From Cyclospora cayetanensis (taxonomy: Eukaryota > Apicomplexa > Conoidasida > Eucoccidiorida > Eimeriidae), in the NCBI RefSeq assembly GCF_002999335.1, contig NW_020312105.1:1-64000 (forward strand): a stretch of DNA of 64,000 nt, given 5' to 3'. Every line of letters begins with the position of its first letter. The stretch's first letter is position 1. The translations under genes were made by a program, and so were the position numbers. The notes below the pieces were generated by a model that had not been told where the DNA came from, made no database searches, and was given only the letters and a program-made list of their open reading frames with translations. This document shows, piece after piece, positions 22,799 through 35,565 of this stretch.

Positions 22799-24554
22799 GA
22801 AGAGCAAAGTGTTTTTATGTGAGAGCCGCACTTGCCTGAAGTGCCGCTTTCACGGGCCATAGGTAACTCAAGGGAAGGAAACTGGGGGGCAGACTATTCT
22901 TACTGTCCTATGCCGACACTCGCAGTCGCAGCATTCAGGAGGCTTGCTTGGGCAAAGGCCTAAAGGCAAGGAGAGTGAGCTCAAAAGACTTGAAAGCATC
23001 GGAGTCCTTGGGCCTTACCCTGTAGCCAGAAGGCTAACAAATGCCGCAGCGGAGGATTATGTCCTCGATTCACCTTGCCCCTGATTCTCACGCCCCAACT
23101 CGGCAAGCAAGTTTATCCAACACCCTTGCATGCATTGGGGAATGAGTCCGGTTATGAGAAGTGTACTCTGAGCCTCGTAGAGGTCCTGTAGCGCACCGAG
23201 GGTCTCTACAGGTCCTTGGCACCCCATGAGATTTCTGAGGGCCCAGCCAATTTGTGCTGCTGCAGAGCAACAGTACAGAAAGCAGCTTTTTGACTGATCA
23301 GGTTAAATTAGCTGCGGTTGTTTCGAATTAGGCTTCTCCTTGTGCGCCTTTCATTTGCAAAATGCATTTGCATATCTATTGGTCGGACGGCAGCGAATAG
23401 TCTGCTGACGAGAACTACACTAAGGGTTTTCCACTTGTGTACCTTCGAGACAAATTGATTCTCGCTTAAGCAATAGACTTTCCCCGAATAACACGAAAGC
23501 TCAGACCCAAAGCTATGCAAATTCTCAAAACGGGAGCAACCCACGAGTATAGCCAACGTAGGAGGATAGGAGGACTTCCTCTTAACGTGGAGCCATCAGC
23601 ACTGGCTGAAAGGAAGCGTGTCCCCAGCGACCATTTGAAAATTGCAGAGCCATGCCGAACACAAAGCAAAGATGGCAACACTAGAGAAGTATCCATACCT
23701 CCATTGAAATATCCGTATCTGTGGAAGCATCCCGTGTATTTGCAAGCATAGACGCATGCATTTTCTTTACGCCTCTAGGACGTTGAAATAGTCAAGCATG
23801 ATGCGCTACGACTGCGTGGTCCCAGCAGGCCTGTGCTACAAAGCGAATCCGTGAGCATAGGCTTCAGTGGAATATGTCCTAAAAGCTAGGGTAGTTAAGC
23901 GGGAGAACGTTTGTGCAGCGCTCACCACGCCGAGGGCGATTGGCAATAACCCCACACACGAGGCCGGATCGGAAGCCGCAAAAAACTCGCCTAGTAACCG
24001 TGAAATTGCAGACGGCCCAGGAGATGCACAATGAGGGAAGTCGTAATGAGCACAAGGAACTACCAAGCAACAGCCCAGAAAGGCACCATCCGCCTTAAAA
24101 TTGGGTGACAGGCGAAAGGAATTCCAGACCTAGTAAAAGGTAGAATTGGATGGAGGGTCCTCCCAAGGAAGCCACCTTTAGGTGGTACAGGATCCTTTAA
24201 ATTACATGGCATTCGGGCCATCAGCAAGCAGACTAAGTGAGACCCACAGCATGTACGAGGACGGCATTGGGCACCCTCCAGGCTGCCATGGGGTCCTTTG
24301 ATCCCGCTTTGGGGTCAAAAGAAACAGAAGTAAACCGAAGGATGTGCACAATGGAGGAGAACTATTGGGAACCCCACTTCCTGTTCAGGTTGGTGTGCAC
24401 AGTTTCAAGAGAAGATCCGCAAGGATTGAAAACCGTTTCCTCCTGACTCTGGGCCCTTGCCCTCTTGAGAGTTCCACGACCCTTCGGCTCGAGATTATTG
24501 TAGGGCCCTACTGCTTTGAAAGTCTTTGTGAAAGCATCATCAGGGGGTCCACCT
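22799..24554. other. No recognised gene
   Basis: The 3' flanks of two convergent genes, about 1.75 kb. Only short frames without motifs were seen. The stretch 24.1-24.3 kb has a somewhat palindromic, Gly/Pro-codon-like look but no repeat partner that I could find in the window. Confidence 0.45.
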
Positions 24555-27500
24555 TCATCTGAGGACTCTAACAATCGTTTCATCATAGAGTCGCTGGAAT
24601 ATCTTCTTTTGGAATTTACCGGCCGAGCAAACCGTGCGGTGATCCGCTCCACCCAGCTCGAAGAACTGCAGGCAACAGATAGCACGGCATCAGCCGCTAG
24701 ATCTGGAGCTCCCCACTAACATTTCGGCGAATGACACACACGCCATCGGGGTAGAGAGACGATAAAGACAAAGGGCGTTCCTCTCACATCAGGGCGTAGC
24801 CACACGAAAGTAGTGACTCCTGCTTACTACGTGAAGGGGAGTGTCTGGACGGTGCCTAAGGGACACATCTGACGGTAGCTGATGCGAGGGAGCATGTATA
24901 GGTACATACCTCCAGGTGTGGGCTGCATAGACACTCAGGGCAGTGAAGAATGCCATGAGGACCTGAGGCGGATTCCCTATGGGACCCTGGCGCCCTGAAA
25001 GAAGGCGACACCCGTGGGAGAGCCCTGCTGGGAACGGCGCCTCCTTTTGGTTCGTCCACTTCGCTAGGTGCTGGGGTGTCCTGGCATCTCACAGACAATT
25101 GCATTGACCCCCCTTCAATTCGGGCGACTTCACCCGTCTGTGACTCCAACGACAGGGAAGCGCATGCATGGCTATTGCTGTTTCCACTGCTATTGCAGGC
25201 CTCCGTATCGCTATGGGCCACAGACGAGTGAGGCTGGAGGGTCAAAAGACCCCGAGGATCTCGAGCAAGTGAGTGCCTTCGCAAAGAATGACTTTTCAAC
25301 AAATCTTCAGCTGGCAATAATCCCCTCTCTGGGTTTCGCAAAGATGGCTCTGCTCGTGCTGCGGCCTGTGTGGCTGCTGCAGGCCGCTGATCCGTCGAAG
25401 GCAGCCAGTCTTGTGCAGCATCGCAGGCCAGCCGCACAACGGCATGAGTGGGGACGCACTCCGCATTGAAGTCACCCTCATAGGCTGAACCTGTTTGGAC
25501 GCGAGGTGGAGCATCTCCACCTTCACAGCCCGGATGTACAGTAACTGCATGATCCTTTCGCGGCTGTTCAAAAGCACTACCCGTACGAGCACCTGCAAGA
25601 TGCTCTTGCGCCTCCATGCAAAGGCCCGCACACGGAGACTCCATTTGACCTGCCTCTTGAATGCAGGCAAAGTCGTCTCTGGCCGCAACCGTTGTTGCAG
25701 ATGCAGGTAGAGGGGCTGATGCACCCTCCGAGACTGTCACCCCTTGTCCTGTGGAGCGGTGAACGGCAGATTCACCATCGTGCTTGCTCAGCGGCTCCAG
25801 TTGAGCTTCTTTCTTCTGTTCTTCAGGATGTTCCTTTTGGTGAAAGATTCCGCTCTCGCCCGCAAGTGCAAAGAGGCGAGCCCCCATCCAGCAAGGCACT
25901 ACACGGTCGGCGGTTCCGTGAAAAATTAAAAGTTGAGCCCCCTTGAATAGCCCTGAACGACCTGCGACACACATGCCCAACCGCCATGGCAGCGGACCCG
26001 CTCAAATAATTGCAAGAAAAACGGCGGAGAGGAGCTCACCGCCAACGACCTGGCAAACGCCATGGCTGCACGCACCTTCCTGCAGCTGCTGCACTGCTCG
26101 TGACGAGGCGGCGGCTACCACTACTCTTGTGACGATGCGTCCCGCTAGACTTTTACGATTTTAGCCTAAAACCGAGAGTTTAGGGTCAGCTTACCGGTGG
26201 CAAGGGTCGTGCAGAAGCGGCGGATTGCTAGCTCATTGTTCCACCTGCAAAGCATAAAAGCACGACAACCATGAATTGGAAGCTGGGCCTTCGGCTGCTG
26301 CAGTTGGATAGCAGTTGCGTGTGTGCTATCTTCGAACGCCACGCACTTGGTATTTTCATCTTGGATAAACTCTATCAGTGATCGAAAAACCGCATTCAGG
26401 GGGGATGGCAGCTGTAGAAAGGCCGCAGCGCAGTCCGCAGTAGTAGTGAAGGTAGCAACAAGTGCTAGACCTCGAAACGATATAGGCGCTTCTAACTCCT
26501 CGTCATGCCCCTGCTGCTGCCCCCAAGAGGCATCATTTTCGTCGAGTAGCTCCTCGAAAAAGGCCCGGAGTTCCCAGCCCAGGCTCACAGACCCCAGAGG
26601 ACCTCCAAACGAAGTGTCCGCTGGTTTCAGATCGGATAGTGCTGACTCTACACCCCAAGTGCTGTCACCCCAGTCCTCCTCAACGCTGCTGCGTAGACTG
26701 GTAGTGCGTTGAGTGCTTGTGGCAGAGGATGCTCTAGGGTGGACTGACGGTGAGGTTGCTGCTGGTGTACGGTGGGCTCTTAAGGGAGACACAAATGACT
26801 GCTGCACGGGTGAAGCAGCTACTGCATCGGTGCTATCGACCGTAGTTGCCGCCTGCCTGGTGCCACCGCTTGGACTATTACTCCTGCGGCTTCTACCGTT
26901 CCCGTTTTCTGTGCTGCCGCCCTCGTGTTCACTGCTGGAGCTGCCGCTACGTGAATTCGACCTGCTACTCCTGTTGCTAGTTTCTCTGCCTGTTAAGGAG
27001 GCCCATGTCTGAATCGCGTGCGTTAAAGGCGAGTCAGATGGTCCTAGTGTGGAGTTCCCGTTTGCCGATCTGTTAAAAGACGCCAAGGGCCGCTCCGCTG
27101 GTGCCGTACCTGTCCTGTTGCTGCTGTTGCTACTACTGCTGCTGCTGGTACTGATGCGGCTATTCCCGCCGGAGGAAGAGTGCCGCCTCTGCAGCTCTCG
27201 CTGCATCCAAATCAACTCTTTGCAGATAATGTTGGCCGTCTCGAGCGCTATCGCTCCTCCTAGAGAGTACCCAATAAAGTTCAACTGGGTGCAGAAGCCG
27301 CAAAGACACAGTACATACCCACAAGGCGAATAACTCTAGTGTTTACACTCTGTGCCTTGTCTCTCCGTAGCCCTTTTCCCCCCCGTCTCTGCAAGTATGC
27401 ACTCGTGCTACATGCTTAGTATCTAGCGCTGCCTTTGAACCTTCTGAAAAACAGAAGCTAGCAGTGGCTGGCATCCTCTCCTGTGCGGATCTTCCGGTGC

Positions 27501-30500
27501 CATGAGCAATCGCTGCATCTGCTGCAGCAATCAGTACCCGGAATCTGCAGCGCCCTCCGCTTTGAGCCCTCAACTGGCGAAGAGACGCTGTGAGCCCCCT
27601 CACTGCGGCTCCTATGCAGCCTGCGCAATAAGAGGGGTATACATGCTGCGCCCGCTGTTACTGCCTGTGCTGCTGCTACTGCGATGAGCAGCAATAGAAA
27701 CTACATGCAGACCACGGACTGGCTGCACTACGACACTCCTAACAGACAGCAACAAAAGTCTCGAAACGCAGCAGCAGGAAGCGGCTGAAGCGTAGGATAG
27801 GCACAAAGGCCCAGCTTGCCTTCCGGTGTGGGAACATCTCCGTGATTGTGCCCATAGCCTGGGTAGTCAAGTAGTACGAAGGCCATATCCATCTTCAGGA
27901 GCACGGGCACCTCCAATTCCACAAGCGAGGCTCCATCCTTATTCGCCACGTCTGCCGCCGATGATGAAGGCGCTGGTGATGCCGCCAGGCCTGGAATGGA
28001 ACTCTCCTCAGCCACCTACAGTGCACGCAAAAAAGGCGCAGTCCCCAACACCAGCATTCAGCCCCTTTGCTGCTGTCGTTAGCTCTGCGATAGTGGAGGC
28101 AGCAAAAGTGGAAGAAGTGGTAATATAGCGCTTAGTTCGCTCTCTGAAAGTCAGGCCTGGAGTTCCAAGGCGCTGCACTACTGCAAATGCGCCCTCACTC
28201 CGAGCTCCCTGGAATTCGCCATCATACGAGACATGTCCTTCTGCCGCGAATGCCCTTCGTACAGTGGCTGCTGCTCTTGCTGCTCTGGGGGCACTTGCTG
28301 GGGCACCTGAGCAACGCCGATATGCATGCTGGCTGCCCTAGCGAGCACCTGCGCGATGACCTCTGCCTTCTCATGTCCCTTCGCTCCCACCCGCTGCTGC
28401 TGCGCTGCTGCTGCCGCCGTGCGGAAGACTGCGTCTTCGGAAAACGTTAAGCGCCCCTCCCGTACGGCTGCCTGCTGCTTTCGGCGCACAGAAGCCGATA
28501 AGCAAAAGTGCAGGTAGCGGGATACGAAGGGCAGCCAATCCAGGGCCAGCATATCCTTTCCGCCACAGCAAAGGAAAACATCTATCACGCGGTTTCCACC
28601 TCCAGACGACTCGAGTGGCTTTGTTTCTGGGGTCCTCGGCGCAGAAGGGGAGGCACATGGCCTTCCAGAGACAGCCGAATCTAAGAGCGCCTTTGAAAGC
28701 GGTGTTGTGGCTGCTGCCTGCATGTGGAGCTTCAGGGGGTTCGGCAGTTTCACATGCTGCTGAGCTGCTTTCAACACCTTTTGAAGCCCTTCGCTGTGGT
28801 CTTCTTCTTGCTGCTGCTGCAATGATCCTGCATAGCCAGGGCCACTACTGCAGAGGGATATCTCCTGGACAGCGAGGGCTTGCAGTTGCATCGGCAGGAG
28901 CCTGACCTTGCGGATAGCTCGGATTAGACAGGGAGCCACCAGGTAAACGATTACGCTTCCCGGGGCTCCCAGCTGCGCAAAGTAAAGGCATACAAACAGC
29001 GCCGGCCCCTAGGGTGGTAGCAGACCAGTGGAAGGCAGGATAAGCCGGCTCAAGAAGAAAGTAGGGGCAGAGGCTTACAACTGACGGTGACGGGCGAACT
29101 GCGTCATTGGTCGCCGGGGGAGGCAATACAGGCTCCAAGGAGAGAAGAGGCTTCACTGGTACCCAGTGCGTCTCAAAGGCCGAGACAAGCTGCAGATAGA
29201 AGAGAAGGGCCTCCCTGTCCAGTGAAGAATAGGACCGGCTGCTATAGCATAAGGCGGTCTGCCAGGACGGCTGTTGAGAGGATTGCGTCCCCCCACCTCT
29301 GAAGGCTACGACACCCTCCCGGTTACCGTTGCTGCACCTGTTGCGTAGGGCTTCACTGATGACCTCCCGGACCGTCAGTGCCCGTGAAGCGCTGCCGAAA
29401 CCCCTCAAATTGCCGCTGCCCCAGAAAGAAGTGCGTGTCTGCGCCGGTGTGGCACTTGCTGCCGAAGTTGTCGCCGCATCCTGACATGAAAGCGGCACCC
29501 TGGAACCAGGCCGAACACTGCTTACAGCGGGTCCAAAGCTCTGGCGCACAGAGCCTTCTTTCCAGCTGCTCGCGTTCCCTGGGGTGGCCGCAGTAGTAGG
29601 GGAGCCCTCTGTTGCCGCTGGTGCTGCTGCAGTGCCACTCAGGGGAAAGGTAAAGCGAAGGCTGTCCAGCAAGGCCCTCCTGCTGGCCGCACGAACTGTA
29701 GCTGATGAAGAAAGACACCCCCGCTGCCCTTGCTGCTGTTTTTCTTGCTGTTCTTGCTGCTTCTGGTTAGTCGGCTGCGCTGAAGCTCTAGAAGAGGCAC
29801 CGTCCGACGCTTGACTTTTCTGTGCCACAACTACACCTACAAACGTTGCATCTGCCGCGTCTGATGGCACCGTTACTGCTGTGCTTAAGTCGATTGGTGC
29901 ACCAGCGATTGGCTGCGCAGGCCGAGGCGCCGCAGTCGGTTCCAAGGGCTGTGGCGGCTTCTGTTGCTGCTTTTCTTGCGGGAAAAGAGGTGCGTCTTTT
30001 TCTGATGCGGTTGGGGCAGGCTCAGATTCCAGTTCGCGCGCGGTCTGAACCTCTTCTTCGTCCAGCCGCTGTTGTTCCAGTTGGTCACATAACAGCTTGG
30101 GCACCACGCTGGACATTGAAAGGCTTCCCACGGTAGGGGTTCCAAGGTCTCCTGCCTCCTCTGTTGGTAGGCCCTCCTGGTGTCGAAATGGATAGTCTCG
30201 AGAGTCGTTGAGCAGTAGCATCGTGTGGCTGCCGTTTACATGCTGCAAAGGCCCCTGCTGGTGCTTACACACAGCATGGACATCGTTGCATCTGCAGTCA
30301 ACACAGCTAACATGGTTGCCGCAAGTGTTGCAGTTCTGGCTGTCCTCTGGAGCCGCCGGAACGGCAGCACTTGGAGGGGCGCCTGTAGTCCATTCCGGCT
30401 TGGGGGTTATGGCGGGCGAGCTTCCATGAGCGGCAGCATCACAGAGCTGTTCGCTCCCATCGCCGTCTCTGGCACGCGTGCCTTTGCTTCCTATGAGTCT

Positions 30501-31200
30501 TGAGGACTGCAAGGGCCCATGCTCTTCTGCTGAGGCCTTAGGGGCGACCACAAGGCCCTTCTGGGCCTTGTGAAACTCTGAGTACTCTCGAGCTGCTCCC
30601 TGAGTTCCAGTGCCATCCCTTACCACCGACGTGAACAGGCCCAGAGGAAGCTCTGTGGACCCCTCCTGAGAGGTTTCGGGGGGCATCTGTGATGCTCGGT
30701 CTGACGGAGGGGACAAGAGCCCCTGGCCGTTGCCGCTGCCACACGTTTCGCAGCCCAGGAAAAACGTGGCTGAAACTGGAATCAATATTTCATTGTCCTC
30801 GTTGTCCACTCTCTGTGAGCGGACAGAGACGGCGTCGTTTACTTCTCCTGGTGCTGACGTTGGAGGCGGAGGCGACACACACAAAGAGTCAGCACTGAAC
30901 TCTTCCGAGCTCGTGAAGAAGAGCGGCTTCCATGTCTCGACGTGTTCTTCAAGGGACAAGCCTAGATTGCTTGTTTGAAGGTCGTTTATTGGACCGCCTT
31001 GCGCTGCTGTCGGACCCCAGCACGCATTACCAGCAGTGAGGGCGCCCAGGAGCTCTGGAGGAGCATCACCTTCAGCTTGAGATGCCTGGCGGCGCTCCCA
31101 GAGCATCCTCATTATCAATGGCCCTAACACTTGCCTCTGGAAAGTCTTCTGAGCCGCCAGGCTCCCTGTGTGGAAATGCACTAAATCGAGCTTCGCGTTG
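24555..31200 (-). CDS. Large alpha/beta hydrolase with low-complexity insertions (5' end unresolved)
   Basis: A serine hydrolase of the alpha/beta fold. Proposed minus-strand exons are about 31200-28907, 28827-28199, 28015-27805, 27620-27538, 27284-26195, 25961-24910 and 24665-24555, all frame-consistent, about 1,800 residues. The fold is read as VIDVFLCCGGKD (strand before the oxyanion region), FVLLDYPGYGHNHGDVP, the nucleophile elbow LNFIGYSLGGAIALE (Ser codon 27266-27264), the acid strand LLIFHGTADRVVP (Asp 25908-25906) and the His loop FFELGGADHRTV (His 24641-24639). Long Ser/Gln/Pro-rich insertions separate these, and the first exon is almost wholly low complexity. Family resemblance is to ABHD-type lipases, thioesterases or peptidases. 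The first exon lacks an initiating ATG at its opening, so an upstream exon is expected, possibly starting near 31831. The donor after 27805 (GTGCCT) is weak. Confidence 0.8.
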
Positions 31201-34200
31201 GCGGGGTCGATGATTTAGGGACTCTTGCACCGCCCGCTGCACCGCCCCACCAAAAAGCCCCCTCTATCTCCCTGCAGAGATACACAGAGATGCATGACAT
31301 ACAGCTTGGGAGAGGATGAGGATGGAAGAGGTAGAAAAAGGGCCTCCTGCACATAACAGTGAACCAGCAAGAGCCTGAGGGGTAGCGGAAGCAAATTCGT
31401 CGCAGCAGACCTGCTGTTAAACATAGAAGACATCACTCTGCAGAAGTACGTGCGGTAAAGCGAACTGTCGGGGTGCCAGCGTGCAAGGACCAATGGCTCA
31501 ACAGACGCAGAGAAGGCCTGCATCAGAAGCGGCAACAACTACATCAGCAACTAGCGCCTCCTTCCCGACACACTTTTCTCCCAGATAACTTAAAGCAATA
31601 ATGCATCTAATGAGGATGTATTTTTGCACATTAGTTGCATGTCTGTCCCTCATTTGCGGAGGCACCCGCAAGCGCAGGGGCCCACCGATGTAGACTGGAG
31701 GCTGTGCTTGCTCCTCTGCGGTAATACACATTCAATTGCTGCAATTTATCGAGAAATTTGAAGAAACTGGCGAGAACCATGGATGAGACAGGGCCAGTTA
31801 GTGGGACCAGCAACACAGGGGCCCGCATTCTGATCGGAAAGCCGCATTTGTTTGCCAATCTAGGAGGAAACATAGAGGGCTGGCTTATCAGGGTATCGAA
31901 AAGGGTCTAAATACACAGGAGCACTGCTTCCAAGAGGCTGTTTTCCTGCAGGATATCTTGATCCCTCCTGTTTCCTAGCACATATGGATAGCGTACGTCA
32001 GAATTCCTTGCGTGGAAGAGCTCACTAAACATAGAGAGAACTCTTAATGGTGCGTGAGCAGGCATGGCCTTTCCGGGGTGCTGCCGCTGTTGCATGCCGC
32101 CCGTATACCTTTCAATGGAAAGTCAGGCGACGGCCTAAGAATACGGTACCCAGTACGGCTTGCCCAGCTACACTTTGGCAGTGTCTCCCACAATAATCAC
32201 ACCAAATTTCAGGCTTTGCAGCGAGCTAAGTCACGCTTCGGTCTTTTGGTACACCATTGACACTCACTTAAGAACCGGAAAAGAAACAACTAGTCAATTT
32301 TATCGAGTTCTTGGACATACAAGCTAGTGTAGTAGAAATAGTCAACCCAAGTAGTCAAGTAATTGTCTGTTTGTAGAACATATTCACTGCAGAGCAGCTC
32401 TAACTCGCTACCTTTAGGCGCTGCTTTGGGTGCCTGTGCTCTAGATGCCATCTAAAATTAGCTTGATGGGTTAAACAACACGCATCCTAGCAGTCCCACT
32501 GCCCCCATTTCGGAACTCTGAGGGGCGTGGGCAAAGAGAGCTACGAAGATTCTTATGGAAAATGCTTCATAAATTTCTGCTAGGTGTCGGCTGAGTCTGA
32601 AGCTAAGTCTATAACTGCTGAAATCCTGAATGCAGCCTCGCGCGTTTATTTGAGCTCATGATTTAGCACTTCTTATGGCCTATCTGTATCTGTTGCGAAG
32701 AGGCTAGTTCAACACAAGAACAATGGAAGCTGTGCTCATCTGCTTCCCACTGGCGTATTTATCACTGTGAGCAATTGCCCAAAAAACAGTTCACGGCGCG
32801 GCTCCTTGCTTTCTGAATGCCCTCCCCTCCCCCACGTAGAAACCCCTAAGGGCTGAACACCGAGAGATGAAGCACTCTTCAGAGATAACGAAGGCCTTTC
32901 TTCTTTGCACTTTTAATGAGCATTTGAAGCAGAGGACATTCTCACGCAAATCTCAGGAAGAACAACGTGTACCCATGCTGGGACCTCTAACTTTAGGATG
33001 ATACAGCTACTCCTTCCTCAAGTGAGTCATCTTTATCAGTCCCAGTTGCCTTTCTGCGACGTTGCTCGATGGTTTACCCCTGTAGGCACTGCACCTGCAC
33101 AGCGAAGTCAAAAGCTGTTAAAGTGAGGGAAACCGTGCCTACAGCTTCCTGCTGCAGCTGTAATGTTAGAATGGGAAGGGCCTAGCTGCCGACCAAGCAT
33201 ACGGGGCCCCTTGGGAATGGCTGGAAGGCATCATATCTGATGGAGCACGGTGTTGCTGGTAGGAAGACAAAGATCACAATGCAAAAATGGATGAAATATA
33301 GAAAAATGGACTGCTCGAGGAATACGCATGTAGAGAGAAGGGGGGAACTAGGACTATACGTATATATAGCTTGCTGGAATATGCGTGCTCGGAAGAGCAA
33401 TAATATTAATATGCACCGGAGGGCTTTGGTGCCTTTCCCTGTGGCATGACCTTTGTAAAACTCCTCGTTCGGATTTCCGTAGAGAGAGCTCGAACAGGCT
33501 TCAAATCCAACACAAAACTATATAGAAATCCGATGAATGTAATTTCAAGAGAGCTCCCTGTTCCGTGTCCATACTTGCAACGCTCCAATTACGGAATTTG
33601 TAAGGAAAAAATTGTCCTCAAGCTCAAGCAAAATTTGCAATGGTTATTGGCTGTGTCATAAAATCGCTCCTCCACTCCCTTGCCGGAGTCCCTCGAGGTT
33701 CCCATAGGGCGGAGAAAGACAGCTAGAGTGAGCGTAGCTGAATCGGTTTTTAAGCGCTCCAAGCACTCACAGCTGGTTGCGTATAGGTTTGGCTCACAAG
33801 TACACAACAGTGCATTACCTTGTACCGTGCTGAAATTATTCTGCCATAAAAAAGATGTACAAGCAGAGAACCACTGAGTCAATTCTTTACGTAATCTCAG
33901 TCGAATATACTTAGTGATGATAGAAAGTGTTCAAAAGTAGCTTGGCCCGCTATGTCTTTCATCCCATTCCAAACACAAATCCTTGCGCTCCTTACCTGTA
34001 AGTCGAGAGCAGCTACTTGTAGACCAGCTGAGGAATTCCCGCCCGAAAGTCACTCCCCAGGCGGGTAGAGCAACAAAAATAGGCATAGGAGGAACGAATG
34101 TTTGCATCAACTGCTTAAGCAAAGTCTATAAAAAGAAGGAAACACGCAGCAAAAAGACCGAGAAACTAAACGAACACGATCGCTGCGGCGCGAGGGCTTG

Positions 34201-34849
34201 CAGTCGTCGGAACCGTGAAATGTGCAGCCTCCCTAAAGACGGAAGAGATGTAAAAGATACAAAAAGATTCAAAGTACACATTTGTGCTGCAGTGCTTCCA
34301 GGCCGCATAGGGCAGTATCTGCGTGTAAAAACGGCTGGTGAATACAGCACTGTCAAATCCAAAACCCCAGGCGTGGCGAAACGGAGAATGTGAGTACCAG
34401 ATATCTGAGCTTGCCATAAACCTGAGTGCAGAGAGCACATGTGAAGCCCTAATTAAGCGCTTCTGAAGCAATGCATGCAGATAGAAGTTGCTATTTCAAG
34501 CATAGAGGAGCGCAAAGGGACACCATCCATGGCCACTGGCGTCGCTAGCTATGCAGAACCAAAAATGAATTCTGCAAGCAACAAACCTCGCAGTTGCTCC
34601 AACTTCGACCTCTGGGGATGGAGTTCCTCGCTCCAGTTCACTATTCCGTTGCGTCATGTCTGTCCTCGGCATCCGACAGAGAATCCAGCACCTCCGCTAC
34701 TACCTTGACATGGGTCACCTGCATATGCAGAGAGGTCCGTAAATAATTCAGGATGACTTTGAAACTATTTAGCTAGTCAAGCCTGAAAGTTGTATGGCAC
34801 GTCCCACTTTTAAGGATTATGACACAGTAAGAAGGAGCAACAAGGTCTG
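31201..34849. other. Intergenic; possible 5' exons of the hydrolase at the left end
   Basis: Minus-strand frames between 31.3 and 31.87 kb (one beginning MRAPVLLVPLTGPVSSMVLA at about 31831) look protein-like and could be the missing first exons of the hydrolase, but I could not join them with confidence. From about 31.9 to 34.8 kb I see no gene, only short frames. A GC-rich patch near 32.48-32.55 kb weakly resembles 15.64-15.69 kb. Confidence 0.4.
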
Positions 34850-35008
34850 AGAGGATGACAACGGTTCTAGCCGCCTGGCCACAAAGCTCTTCGTCTGGTC
34901 ACCGTATGGTACATTTCGTAATATCTGCCCATCCTGTAGGACATCTTTACGTTCGCAACGCAAAGCCAACCCCCGCTGACCATAGTGAGCTGCTTGTCTC
35001 TGTTGAAT

Positions 35009-35565
35009 CTATGTGCATACATTCACGTGCACTAGCCAGCTGTTATCTGAATCCTTCCACTTTAAGGGTGACTGATGACCTTGAATCACGACTCTCAGGC
35101 CTGAGTCGGAAAAGGCTTCTTCAATGTAGACCAGGGATGCTGGGGGGCAAGAGGCAGACGAATACACTGTTGTATTAGAAGCCCACTTGGCACAGAGAAA
35201 ATACAAGCCAAAATACTGGACTTTTGTGTGAGTGCAAAGTTGCAAATACTGCAGAGGAGCAGAGGAGTGTGAGAGGTGTGTTCCGTCCATCCATTTGCCT
35301 CAGGGTGGCTCGCAGCGGTCATATTGTGGTCAATGTGCAGGCACATAACACGGGCACAACAGAATGCACTGACGAACTTCAGATTACTATTCGTAATGAT
35401 ACTCCTTAGGAATCAAAATCGCATCTAGACCGGGGATTCTAATCATTAAGGGACATCTTGGGCCGTGAGACTGCTACAGCAAGGGAGAAAATGGGCATTC
35501 TTGTTTAATTTTGTTGACGGGGGCGTAGACGCTATCCTGACCCTTGACCTCCGGGACTCCAACAA
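35009..35565 (-). pseudogene. Integrase fragment of copy 2
   Basis: The minus strand reads a core segment STKLNKNAHFLPC...LTAQDVP near 35.5-35.45 kb, matching the (V)DrlSKnAHFiPc...tA block of Ty3/gypsy integrases. It then reads HNMTAASHPEANGWTEHTSH at 35.32-35.27 kb and the same downstream block as copy 1. Relative to copy 1 it carries an extra stretch of about 20 bases near 35.05-35.08 kb and numerous substitutions. Confidence 0.78.

Noticed and set aside
26323..27012. Plus-strand frames of 99-129 codons
   Set aside because: They are antisense to the hydrolase exon with the GYSLGG elbow; Ser/Gln-rich coding gives open Leu/Cys-rich frames on the other strand.
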